NCBI GenBank assembly: GCA_023392615.1
Contig: JAEVYT010000030.1
Span: 558,001-622,000, forward strand
Length of the DNA: 64,000 nucleotides
Direction of reading: 5' to 3'
DNA from: Bacillota bacterium
GTDB taxonomy: Bacteria; Bacillota; Clostridia; Lachnospirales; Lachnospiraceae
Numbering within the stretch: the first letter of the stretch is position 1; each line of letters opens with the position of its first letter. The position numbers and the translations under genes are program-made. The notes beneath the pieces are model-generated. The model searched no databases. It had not been told where the DNA came from and worked only from the letters and a program-made list of their open reading frames with translations. Of this stretch, positions 8,035 to 16,464 are shown one piece after another.

Positions 8035-9336
8035 ATGAAAAGATTTTTGTCAATTTTAATCGCTTCAGTTTTAGTGATGTCTATGTTGGCAGCTTGTGGT
8101 AAGAAAGATGATGAAGTTTCCAACAACAATCCATCCAACACTGCTAGCACAACAAAAGCACCTGCTGCACAGAAGGTTACTTTAAGAACAGTATCTATGA
8201 TGGGTGGCACAGATGCGAATGGACCGAAATATCAAGAGGTTATCAAACAGTTTCAGACGGATAATCCAAATGTAACGATTGAAGATGAATCTCAGGTATC
8301 CGATCAGGATTGGAAAACTAAGATTGCTGCAGACTTTGCAGTAGGTAATGAGCCAGACGTAATTCAATACTTTACAGATGCAAATGCAAGTGATGTATTA
8401 AAAGCAAACAAATTCGTTGATATCAAAACAATTAAAGCGGAATATCCGGATTATGCGAAGGACACGAAAGAAGATTTTCTTAAATTAGCTGCTAACCCAG
8501 ATGGTGTTGAAAGAGCAGTTCCTACCACAGGTTACTGGGAAGGTTTATTCTGTAACAAAGACTTATTTGAACAAAATGGTATTGAACTTCCTACAGATTG
8601 GGATAAGTTAATCGCAGCGATTAAAGCGTTCAAGGCGAAAGGTATCGTTCCGATCGCTGTTTCCTTAAATGAAGTTCCTCATTACTGGACAGAGTTCTTA
8701 ATGCTTTCAGCAGCTGGCCCAGATGAGTATTCTAAGGTTCCAACATCAGCTCCTGCAGATTGGGTAACTGGTCTTACATATTTCAAAACGTTAAGAGATT
8801 TGGGTGCTTTCCCAGTTGATACTGATACAGTGAAAGATGCAGATACAAATACTTTATTCTTTAATAAAAAAGCTGCAATGCATTTAGATGGTTCTTGGTT
8901 CCTTGGACAGGTAAAAGATCAGAATAATACTGTTGTTATGCCTTTCCCTAATGTACCTAACGCTAAAGCACAACAAGGATTTGAAGTTGGCGGTGTTTCC
9001 TCTGGTTTCTATATTACAAAGAAAGCTTGGGACGATCCTGCAAAGAGAGAAGCAGCAGTTAAATTTGTTGAAGCAAATACATCTGCAGCACAAGTACAAA
9101 TATACTGGAATGGTGCCGGTTCACCAGCAACTGCAGTTACTACACCTGATTCGTTAACTCCTTTAGCTAAATCCGGTGCGGATTACGCTAGTTCAGCAGT
9201 AACAGTATCCTCACCTACAGACTCTAGAATTAGTGCAGCCGCTTACACTAGTATTATTAAAGGTATTGTTGGTGTATCTACTGGTAAGACAAAACCGGAA
9301 GATTTATTAAAAAATGCTATAGCTCTAAATAAATAA
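8035..9336 (+). CDS. ABC transporter sugar-binding lipoprotein
   Basis: This 433-residue extracellular solute-binding protein has a lipoprotein signal peptide with lipobox LAAC (C21), followed by a polar, Thr/Ser/Asn-rich tether. The mature part has the family 1 pattern: an N-terminal strand (VTLRTVSMMGG), a DVIQYFTDA-type loop and a conserved VGGVSSGFYITKKAWD hinge region. It would be anchored outside the membrane and deliver an oligosaccharide to the two permeases downstream. Gene context points to chitobiose or short chitooligosaccharides; the sequence itself does not fix the ligand. A strong AAGGAGG site precedes the ATG. A hairpin after the gene probably raises its level over the permeases. 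Confidence 0.9.
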   Translation: MKRFLSILIASVLVMSMLAACGKKDDEVSNNNPSNTASTTKAPAAQKVTLRTVSMMGGTDANGPKYQEVIKQFQTDNPNVTIEDESQVSDQDWKTKIAADFAVGNEPDVIQYFTDANASDVLKANKFVDIKTIKAEYPDYAKDTKEDFLKLAANPDGVERAVPTTGYWEGLFCNKDLFEQNGIELPTDWDKLIAAIKAFKAKGIVPIAVSLNEVPHYWTEFLMLSAAGPDEYSKVPTSAPADWVTGLTYFKTLRDLGAFPVDTDTVKDADTNTLFFNKKAAMHLDGSWFLGQVKDQNNTVVMPFPNVPNAKAQQGFEVGGVSSGFYITKKAWDDPAKREAAVKFVEANTSAAQVQIYWNGAGSPATAVTTPDSLTPLAKSGADYASSAVTVSSPTDSRISAAAYTSIIKGIVGVSTGKTKPEDLLKNAIALNK

Positions 9337-9345
9337 TTAACTTTG

Positions 9346-9380
9346 AAAGGGAGAGGGGTTCATTTGACTCTCTCCCTTTT
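9346..9380 (+). terminator. Attenuating terminator between binding protein and permeases
   Basis: The perfect 10-bp stem AAAGGGAGAG (9346-9355)/CTCTCCCTTT (9370-9379) is followed by a short T/A run. The short T-tract suggests partial read-through, the usual arrangement that gives excess binding protein over permease. Confidence 0.75.
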
Positions 9381-9515
9381 ATAAAAAAGTTGGTATTTCC
9401 ATGATAGTATTATCATTTGTTAAGCAAATCGCGTTAAATATATATCTGCCTCTGGCAGAACACGCAAAGTGCGCAAGTTTCATTGGCGAGACTTTTACAT
9501 GAAAGGAAGAGGCAA

Positions 9516-10397
9516 ATGTTATATAAAAAGAAGTTACCATTATTAATTTTTTTAGTTCCCGGACTATTACTAATGGCTGTTTTTTTATTTGAGCCATTTA
9601 TTGAAAATATTAAAAATAGCTTTTATGATATGGGTGCAATTGTTAGAATGCCCGGTCAAAGCTTTCCGTTTATTGGATTTAAAAACTTTAAAGAATTATT
9701 TCATGATGCTGAATTGAGAATTGCTCTCTTAAACTCCTTTAAAATGATGGGCTTGGTTGTAGTCTTTCAAGTTGGAATTGGTTTTGTGCTCGCAGTATTG
9801 GTTAATCAGATTAAAAAAGGCCAACATATATTTAGAACGATATACTTTTTCCCAATTGTAATCTCGGGTTCGGCAATCGGTTTATTGTTTACATTATTTT
9901 ATAACTATTATGGTGGTGCATTAAATCAGATATTAGCACTACTACATAAAACACCAGTGTATTGGCTAGGGCCAAAGTCAGCATTTACAATGTTATCCAT
10001 ACCGATTATTTGGAGTTATGTGGGCTTTTATTTTGTAATTATGTTAACAGGATTGAGCTCAATATCCGATGATATATACGAAGCAGCAGAAATTGATGGC
10101 TGTTCGAAGTTTAGACAGGTATTTTCTATTACAATACCATTATTAAGAGGTGTTATCTGTACTTGTATTACATTAGCGGTTACAGGTGCAATAAAAGTAT
10201 TCGATATTCCATGGATGATTGCACAAGGTGGTGCACCAAATGGAGCTACTCATTTTTTGGGAACCTATATGTACGAAACAACCTTTAACATGTCAAACTA
10301 TGATTACGGTTCAACCTTAGCAATATTTATCGTAATATTAGGGGTTATCGTTTCTAAGGTAGTTACATCAATCCTTAAGCCAGACGATAATTTATAA
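9516..10397 (+). CDS. Sugar ABC transporter permease, MalF type
   Basis: This 293-residue inner-membrane protein has about six hydrophobic segments, beginning LPLLIFLVPGLLLMAVFLF. The cytoplasmic EAA loop reads EAAEIDGCSKFRQVFSITIPLLRG and contacts the ATPase. The frame opens at a TTG (9483), but the ATG at 9516 follows AGGAAGAGG and gives the usual basic start (MLYKKK). It lies downstream of the binding protein and is followed after 17 bases by the second permease; together they form the channel. No ATP-binding subunit is encoded here, so a shared MsmX-like ATPase elsewhere is expected. Confidence 0.9.
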   Translation: MLYKKKLPLLIFLVPGLLLMAVFLFEPFIENIKNSFYDMGAIVRMPGQSFPFIGFKNFKELFHDAELRIALLNSFKMMGLVVVFQVGIGFVLAVLVNQIKKGQHIFRTIYFFPIVISGSAIGLLFTLFYNYYGGALNQILALLHKTPVYWLGPKSAFTMLSIPIIWSYVGFYFVIMLTGLSSISDDIYEAAEIDGCSKFRQVFSITIPLLRGVICTCITLAVTGAIKVFDIPWMIAQGGAPNGATHFLGTYMYETTFNMSNYDYGSTLAIFIVILGVIVSKVVTSILKPDDNL

Positions 10398-10414
10398 AAG
10401 GGGGGTATAGAACA

Positions 10415-11263
10415 ATGGTTCAGAAAACTCATAAAAAGAAAAAAATTAAAATTACAACTTTATTTACATATATAGTCTTATCTTTATGGGGGATTACGAC
10501 GATATTTCCGTTTATATGGATTGTTATGAATTCCTTTAAGCCTTCCGATGATGTATTAAGCTCATCCTTTCGTTTACCACAATCACTTGATTTGGCTAAT
10601 TTTGAAAATGCATTTAGTAAACTTAATATATTAGTAGCCTATAAGAATAGTCTTATTATCTCAGGGACAGTGACCCTAGGAGTCATGCTTTTGGCTACAA
10701 TGATTGCGTTTGCAATGACTCGCTATAATTTTAAAGGGAAGGGAATTATCAACTCACTAATTATGGCAAGTTTAATGTTTCCGGCATTTTCTACCATTAT
10801 ACCTGTATTCAGACTTATGACACAGGCAAACTTGCTTAATAATCCGATTTCTGTTATTCTGCCCCAGATAGCAGGTAATCTGAGCTTTGCTTCTGTAGTT
10901 ATGATTGGTTTCCTTCGTGGATTGCCACTTGAATTGGAAGAAGCAGCTTATATGGAAGGGGCAGGTGTTGCCAAAGTATTTACGAAAATTATTATTCCTC
11001 TATCAAGGCCTTCTTTAGCGACAGTTGCAATATTCTGTTTTCTTTGGTCTTATAATGACTTGTTTACTCAATTAATTATGATCCGAGATCGCACCAAGTT
11101 TCCGATTTGTGCACTTCTCAAGGAAATTAGTTCAAAATACGGTACAGATTATGGATTGATGGCATCATCCGTGACACTGATTGTTCTTCCGGTATTAATT
11201 ATATATATCTTCCTACAAAGGAACATTATTAAAGGTTTGACAGCGGGAGCGTTAAAAGGTTAG
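10415..11263 (+). CDS. Sugar ABC transporter permease, MalG type
   Basis: This 282-residue partner of the preceding permease has a basic N-terminus followed by about six membrane segments. The EAA loop is EEAAYMEGAGVAKVFTKIIIPLSRP, and an FFPFIWIV-type periplasmic entry motif (IFPFIWIVMNSFKPSDD) is typical of MalG-like subunits of the carbohydrate uptake 1 family. The ribosome site is AAAAGGGGGG. Spacing to both neighbours is short (17 and 36 bases), so it is cotranscribed with the upstream permease and the downstream response regulator. Confidence 0.9.
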   Translation: MVQKTHKKKKIKITTLFTYIVLSLWGITTIFPFIWIVMNSFKPSDDVLSSSFRLPQSLDLANFENAFSKLNILVAYKNSLIISGTVTLGVMLLATMIAFAMTRYNFKGKGIINSLIMASLMFPAFSTIIPVFRLMTQANLLNNPISVILPQIAGNLSFASVVMIGFLRGLPLELEEAAYMEGAGVAKVFTKIIIPLSRPSLATVAIFCFLWSYNDLFTQLIMIRDRTKFPICALLKEISSKYGTDYGLMASSVTLIVLPVLIIYIFLQRNIIKGLTAGALKG

Positions 11264-11299
11264 AGTCAAAGAAAATGAAGGAAAGGGAGAGGGTAACTT

Positions 11300-12082
11300 A
11301 TGTACACGGTTGTAATAATTGATGATGAACCAATTATTGTAGAAGGAATTTCTCGAATGATTACTTGGGAGAATTATGGATGTAAAATAATTGCCACAGC
11401 AAATGATGGATTAGAAGGTACTGAAATAATTCGTAAATATCAACCTCACATTATTATAACTGATATCTCAATGCCTGATTTAGATGGGCTATCTATGATT
11501 GCAGGAATAAAATCTGAATTTCCGGATATCGAAGTTAGTATACTTACAGGGTACCGCAAATTTGAATTTGCGCAAAAAGCAATTACTCTTGGCGTAACCA
11601 GATTGTTGCTAAAACCTTCTAATCTTGAAGAGATAGAAGAGGCAATTCAAGTTATGGTACAGAGTCTTAAGCATAAAGGTATTCTTCCGGAAAAAGAGTT
11701 AAAACCGGAACAGTCAATCGATAAACTTGATAATGAAGCAAGTAACTTTATTGTAAATAACGCAATAAAATACATTGAACAAAATTACCCTCATAAAATC
11801 TCTCTTTCCGAAGTAGCTGAAAAAACTTATGTAAGCCAATGGCATCTAAGTAAATTGTTAAATCGAAATTTGGGACTTAATTTTTCGGAAATCTTAAATA
11901 ATATAAGAATTAAGGAAGCTCAAAGATTACTTCGGGATCCATCCCTAAGAATTGGTGACATCGCTGAAAAGGTTGGATTTATTGATATGGCACATTTTTC
12001 ACGAGTATTTAAAAAGAATATAGGAATTTCGGCAAATGAATATCGTAACAAAATCTCACAAAAGGATATTGAAATACTCTAG
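11300..12082 (+). CDS. Response regulator with AraC-type DNA-binding domain (YesN-like)
   Basis: The 260-residue product has a receiver domain at about 1-120, with acidic pair D8/D9, phosphoacceptor D55 in IIITDISMPDLDG and the conserved Lys in LLLKPS. A short linker leads to a C-terminal AraC HTH pair (about 155-255) with the closing signature IGDIAEKVGFIDMAHFSRVFKKNIG. It is shorter than many YesN proteins because it lacks a middle domain. It is the likely partner of the kinase at 6044 and the likely activator of the transport and catabolic genes. The inverted repeats near 1909 and 7980 are candidate sites, by inference. Confidence 0.9.
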   Translation: MYTVVIIDDEPIIVEGISRMITWENYGCKIIATANDGLEGTEIIRKYQPHIIITDISMPDLDGLSMIAGIKSEFPDIEVSILTGYRKFEFAQKAITLGVTRLLLKPSNLEEIEEAIQVMVQSLKHKGILPEKELKPEQSIDKLDNEASNFIVNNAIKYIEQNYPHKISLSEVAEKTYVSQWHLSKLLNRNLGLNFSEILNNIRIKEAQRLLRDPSLRIGDIAEKVGFIDMAHFSRVFKKNIGISANEYRNKISQKDIEIL

Positions 12083-12107
12083 ATTATGAAAGTGAGCTGA
12101 TACACGA

Positions 12108-14150
12108 ATGAAAGAAGTGAAAAAATCCTTTGGGATTTTTAGCATTAAGATTAAATTATTAGCTGCGTTTGCCATTCCGGTAGTTTTGATAATTACCCTT
12201 GGGTGGGTTTCATATCAAAAGGCATCAAGCGGAATGATTACTAACTTTAAGAAATCAATTCAAGAAACGATAGGAGCAACGGAAAGATACTTTGATTTAG
12301 GCTTTGGTTCAATCTCTGCAACTGCTTCGCAGATGTCGGTTGGCGAGAATCTGCAAGATCCTGCTCAGTATGATTCCTATCAAAGTATTCAGAAATCAAT
12401 TATTGCTAATATGGCTGCTGACAGTTTGATTAGTAATATTCACGTATTCTCAAAGGACGGCGTTGAAGTTTCTACAAAAACAGGGGCCACAAAAAACAGA
12501 ATTTTTGGTAAGTTTATCGAATCAAAAGATATTGGTTTGCTTAAAAACGATAAAGTCGACAATCTATGGGTTGGAAATCATACATTTCTTGATTCGAAAT
12601 TTAAAACAAATCCATCTGATTATTGCGTATCAATCATTAAAAAAGTAAAAAATTCAAGTGGCTTTTCGGGAAATAATGGAGAGGTTACTGGCTATATTAT
12701 GATTGATATTAAACAAAACATGGTTAAGAATATGCTTGATCAATTCAACTTTGGTGCTGGTAGTATTAATGGCTTTATCACTGAGGATGAAAAAGAACTA
12801 AATAATATGAAAAAGAATGAAACCTTTTTTGTTAATACAATTTTTTATCGCAATGCAAAAAATAGTTCGAAGACAAGTGCAATGGATTATGTTACATATC
12901 AAAATCAAAAATATTATTTTGTTTATTCTAAGATCAGTACATCACAGGCCATGATATGTGCATTAATTCCAGAAAAAGTCATATTGAAACAAGCATCGGA
13001 TATAAAAGTTCTAACAATAATAATTGTTCTAATTGCAATTGCAATTGCAGTTATTGTTGGTACATTTATTGCAACAGGAATAGGTAATTCAACATTATTA
13101 ATTGTAAAGTCATTAACGAAGGTAGCAAAAGGAGATTTTTCATCAAGAATCAAATTAAAAAGTAGAGATGAGCTATCCTACCTTGCTGATCAAATGAATT
13201 TAACCTTTGGAAGCATGAAAGAACTGATCGAAAAGGTGGCAGGGGTAAGCAACAGTGTGTCAAACTCTTCTAATGAAGTTAAGTGTTACACCGAAGAGTT
13301 GCAGAAAAATTCAATAAAAATTAATACGTCAATCCAGGAAATTGAAAAAGGAATGGAAAATCAGGCATCTGATACGGAATCTTGTTTAAAACAGATGAAT
13401 TCATTATCTGATCTTATTACTAATGTGAATTTGAATACCAGTGAGATAGAAGTGATTGCGAAAGAAACAAGAGAAGTTACCGGAAATGGTATTATTTTAA
13501 TGCAGGATTTAAACCGGAAATCTCAAAATACTTCCAATATTACAAATTCCGTAATTCGTAATATTGAAGTGTTAGAGGAAGAATCAAAATCAATAGCTGC
13601 TATTAGTAATGTACTTAATGAGATTGCACAAAGAACTAATTTGCTGTCGTTGAATGCTTCCATTGAAGCTGCTAGGGCAGGTGACGCAGGGAAAGGGTTT
13701 AGTGTTGTAGCCAATTCTATACGAGATTTGGCTGCTCAATCCATTGCGTCTTCGAATGAAATATTTAAAATAATTGAAAAGATTAATGAAAGAACGAATC
13801 AAACGGTAATGTCAGCGAAGGAAGCAGAGATGATTGTTTCCATGCAAAGTAAGGCCTTGAAGAAATCAATAAATGTATTCAATGATATCAATACAAGGGT
13901 TGAAAATCTTGCTTTCTCATTAAAAGGCATTACGAGTGAAGTAAATGATATTGAAACCGTAAAAAACAGTACTTTACATGCTATGACTGACATTACGGCA
14001 GTGGTGCAGCAAACTGTTGCAGTAACCGAACAAATAAATAATTGTATTTTAGAACAATCTGCTACGGTTAGTAATTTAAACAATACGGTGAGTAAATTGT
14101 ATGAGAACACGAATAATCTAGATGCGGCAGTTTCTTTGTTTCAAAATTAA
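12108..14150 (+). CDS. Methyl-accepting chemotaxis protein
   Basis: This 680-residue chemoreceptor has a first transmembrane helix at about 14-32, an extracellular sensing domain of about 260 residues (size fits a dCache fold), a second helix at about 300-322 (VLTIIIVLIAIAIAVIVG), a HAMP segment and a long cytoplasmic coiled coil. The signalling tip (EIAQRTNLLSLNASIEAARAG) is near 505-525. No CheR-docking pentapeptide is seen at the C-terminus. It starts 25 bases after the response regulator with a weak ribosome site, so it belongs to the sugar operon. This suggests chemotaxis toward the same sugar or its precursors, possibly by contact with the binding lipoprotein. Confidence 0.92.
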   Translation: MKEVKKSFGIFSIKIKLLAAFAIPVVLIITLGWVSYQKASSGMITNFKKSIQETIGATERYFDLGFGSISATASQMSVGENLQDPAQYDSYQSIQKSIIANMAADSLISNIHVFSKDGVEVSTKTGATKNRIFGKFIESKDIGLLKNDKVDNLWVGNHTFLDSKFKTNPSDYCVSIIKKVKNSSGFSGNNGEVTGYIMIDIKQNMVKNMLDQFNFGAGSINGFITEDEKELNNMKKNETFFVNTIFYRNAKNSSKTSAMDYVTYQNQKYYFVYSKISTSQAMICALIPEKVILKQASDIKVLTIIIVLIAIAIAVIVGTFIATGIGNSTLLIVKSLTKVAKGDFSSRIKLKSRDELSYLADQMNLTFGSMKELIEKVAGVSNSVSNSSNEVKCYTEELQKNSIKINTSIQEIEKGMENQASDTESCLKQMNSLSDLITNVNLNTSEIEVIAKETREVTGNGIILMQDLNRKSQNTSNITNSVIRNIEVLEEESKSIAAISNVLNEIAQRTNLLSLNASIEAARAGDAGKGFSVVANSIRDLAAQSIASSNEIFKIIEKINERTNQTVMSAKEAEMIVSMQSKALKKSINVFNDINTRVENLAFSLKGITSEVNDIETVKNSTLHAMTDITAVVQQTVAVTEQINNCILEQSATVSNLNNTVSKLYENTNNLDAAVSLFQN

Positions 14151-14256
14151 TATAAAGACTACACAATAAAAGAACTCAATCTTAGATGATTTACGAGTTT
14201 CAAGATTAAAATATATTTTATGAATTATTAATCTAAAATTCAGAAGGAAAAGGCGT

Positions 14257-15396
14257 ATGTTAATAAAAAATGCTTATGTTTTTAAAGATAACAAACAGTT
14301 TGAAGTAGGAGATATCAAGATCAAGGACGATAGAATTGTCGATGATAATCAAGATATTCATGAGGATTTGATAATAGATGGTGCCGATTTGTATGCAATT
14401 CCGGGTTTGATCGATATTCATTTTCATGGATGTGACGGATATGATTTTTGTGATGGTAGTAAGGAGGCTCTGGATGCTATCACACAGTTTCAATTAATGA
14501 ACGGAGTGACATCAATTTGTCCCGCCACGATGACGTTACCTGAAGAGGAATTGGTTAAAATATGTGAAAATGCACGTGACTATTCAAATGAAAAGGGAGC
14601 CACGATTTGTGGGATTAATCTGGAAGGTCCCTTTTTGTCGGAGAAGAAAAAGGGAGCACAGAATGCGGCCTATTTACATCATCCCGATGCTGGGATGTTT
14701 CATCGTTTAAAGGAAGCGTCGGGTGACTTGGTGAAATTAATCAGTATTGCACCGGAGGTGAATGGTGCGATGGAATTTATATCACAGGTAAAGGGTGAAG
14801 CAGTTATATCCGTGGCGCACACTACCGCTAATTATGAGACCTCCATGCAGGCTTTTAGACTTGGAGCAGGACACGTGACACACTTATATAATGCGATGCC
14901 TCCCTTCCATCATAGAGATCCGGGTGTCATTGGTGCGGCATTTGATTCTCAGACCTGCACGGTAGAGATAATCTGTGATGGGATTCACATTCATCCTAGT
15001 GTGGTAAGGGCGACGTTTCAATTGTTCGGAAAAGACAGAGTGGTATTTGTTAGTGATAGCATGATGGCTTGTGGGTTATCAGATGGATACTATTCACTTG
15101 GTGGCCAAGAAGTGCAGGTGACGGGAAAGACTGCTAGACTTACCAGTGACGGTGCGATAGCGGGTTCTGCTACGAATCTGATGGACTGCGTAAGGACAGC
15201 TGTTAATACGATGAACATTCCGATTGAAACCGCAATACAGGCCGCAACATCAAATCCTGCCAGAGTAATTGGTATCGATAAGGATTACGGAAGTATCGGT
15301 GCCGGTAAGGTGGCTAATATTGTATTGCTGGATCGGGGTCTTAATATAAAAGCTATAATTTTTAGGGGCAATCTAATAAAAGAAACTACGAACTAA
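14257..15396 (+). CDS. nagA: N-acetylglucosamine-6-phosphate deacetylase
   Basis: This 379-residue amidohydrolase removes acetate from GlcNAc-6-P in the cytoplasm. Metal and substrate motifs are in order: GLIDIHFHGCDGYDF, LEGPFLS with the metal-ligand Glu, VAHTTA, THLYNAMPPFHHRDPG, CDGIHIHP, and the catalytic Asp in VSDSM. Length is normal for NagA. The ribosome site is GAAGGA. It precedes nagB by a 17-base gap. A 106-base gap separates it from the chemoreceptor without a clear terminator, so it may be read from the same transcript. Confidence 0.95.
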   Translation: MLIKNAYVFKDNKQFEVGDIKIKDDRIVDDNQDIHEDLIIDGADLYAIPGLIDIHFHGCDGYDFCDGSKEALDAITQFQLMNGVTSICPATMTLPEEELVKICENARDYSNEKGATICGINLEGPFLSEKKKGAQNAAYLHHPDAGMFHRLKEASGDLVKLISIAPEVNGAMEFISQVKGEAVISVAHTTANYETSMQAFRLGAGHVTHLYNAMPPFHHRDPGVIGAAFDSQTCTVEIICDGIHIHPSVVRATFQLFGKDRVVFVSDSMMACGLSDGYYSLGGQEVQVTGKTARLTSDGAIAGSATNLMDCVRTAVNTMNIPIETAIQAATSNPARVIGIDKDYGSIGAGKVANIVLLDRGLNIKAIIFRGNLIKETTN

Positions 15397-15413
15397 CGAT
15401 GGAGGTCATAAAT

Positions 15414-16163
15414 ATGAAGATTTATAAAGCGTTGGATTATCAGGAAATGAGTCGCAAGGCAGCTAATATATTATCAGCACATGTGATTTTAAAGCCTGAT
15501 AGTGTATTGGGACTGGCAACCGGTTCAACACCGGTCGGAATTTACCGTCAGCTGATTGAGTGGTATCAAAAGGGTGATATTGATTTTGGTCAGGTAAGAA
15601 CAGTGAACTTAGATGAATATAAGGGGTTATCTCCTGATAATACACAGAGCTATCATTATTTTATGATGGAGAACCTATTCAATCATATCAATGTAAAAAT
15701 GGAAAATACCTATCTTCCGGATGGCACACAAGAGGATAGAGAGGCGGAATGTATGCGTTTTAATAATGTAATCGAAGAGCTCGGTGGTATTGATCTACAG
15801 CTTTTAGGACTCGGACATAACGGACATATCGGATTTAATGAACCGAGTGAGTCATTCGATAAAGGAACCCATTGTGTTGCACTGACCCAGAGCACGATAG
15901 ATGCTAATTCTAGATTATTTTCATCGGGTGAAGATGTGCCAAAGGAAGCTTATACTATGGGAATTCAGACCATTATGTTGGCGAAAAAGATTCTGCTTGT
16001 AGTGAGTGGTAGCGAAAAGGCTGAAATCTTGAAAAAGGCACTAACCGGTCCCGTAACACCATCCGTCCCAGCTTCCATTCTTCAGATGCACCCGGATTTG
16101 ACGGTGGTATTGGATGAAGAGGCTGCTTCTATGCTAGATGATAAACTGTTCGAAGAAAACTAA
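15414..16163 (+). CDS. nagB: Glucosamine-6-phosphate deaminase
   Basis: This 249-residue enzyme converts GlcN-6-P to fructose-6-P and ammonia, delivering the sugar to glycolysis. Visible motifs are LGLATGSTPVGIYR (phosphate loop), TVNLDEYKGL, LLGLGHNGHIGFNEP with the catalytic Asp/His region, and SVPASILQMHPDLTVVLDEEA. The frame also opens at an ATG at 15399, but that codon forms part of ATGGAGG, the ribosome site for the ATG at 15414. The last gene of the locus; a large hairpin follows. Confidence 0.95.
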   Translation: MKIYKALDYQEMSRKAANILSAHVILKPDSVLGLATGSTPVGIYRQLIEWYQKGDIDFGQVRTVNLDEYKGLSPDNTQSYHYFMMENLFNHINVKMENTYLPDGTQEDREAECMRFNNVIEELGGIDLQLLGLGHNGHIGFNEPSESFDKGTHCVALTQSTIDANSRLFSSGEDVPKEAYTMGIQTIMLAKKILLVVSGSEKAEILKKALTGPVTPSVPASILQMHPDLTVVLDEEAASMLDDKLFEEN

Positions 16164-16172
16164 AATTACGTT

Positions 16173-16272
16173 AAAACAGCACTATGAGAAATGAACCGAC
16201 CCCCAAAAGTTAGACGTAAAATCTAACGATTGGAGGTCGGTTCATTGATAAAACCTCACATAGTGCTGTTTT
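16173..16272 (+). repeat. Nested 100-bp palindrome with an IS3-like end inside
   Basis: The perfect outer arms AAAACAGCACTATG (16173-16186) and CATAGTGCTGTTTT (16259-16272) enclose perfect inner arms AATGAACCGACC (16190-16201) and GGTCGGTTCATT (16235-16246). A third pair, GTTAGA/TCTAAC, lies inside. The segment CCCCAAAAGTTAGAC resembles the terminal repeat of IS3-family elements (from memory), yet no transposase lies nearby. As RNA it would be a very stable hairpin at the end of the nag genes and may act as terminator. Confidence 0.8.
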
Positions 16273-16464
16273 GGTTTATCGAAGCTGAAAGCAGGCGATG
16301 TATGTCAAAAAATACCTTGTGATATTAGTAAGAATATATTAGAATATATTAGACGTTAATTTTAAGAAATATATTATCGATGAATAAAAAGTTGGTTAAG
16401 CCGTTACTTGGAACCATTTAAAGTAAGGAATAACTATAGATATAAGATAAGATGGGAGATTAAT
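16273..16464. other. Gene-free stretch before folD
   Basis: The AT-rich spacer holds a short direct repeat, AGAATATATT twice near 16330-16350. No convincing promoter pair or gene was found, although folD probably needs its own promoter here because of the hairpin upstream. Confidence 0.4.

Noticed and set aside
13799..14110. Minus-strand frame (103 codons) within the chemoreceptor gene
   Set aside because: Antisense to the well-supported signalling domain, with the composition expected of a shadow frame.
16191..16245. Intact insertion sequence at the IS3-like motif
   Set aside because: No transposase frame or remnant is present on either side; only an end-like palindrome exists.
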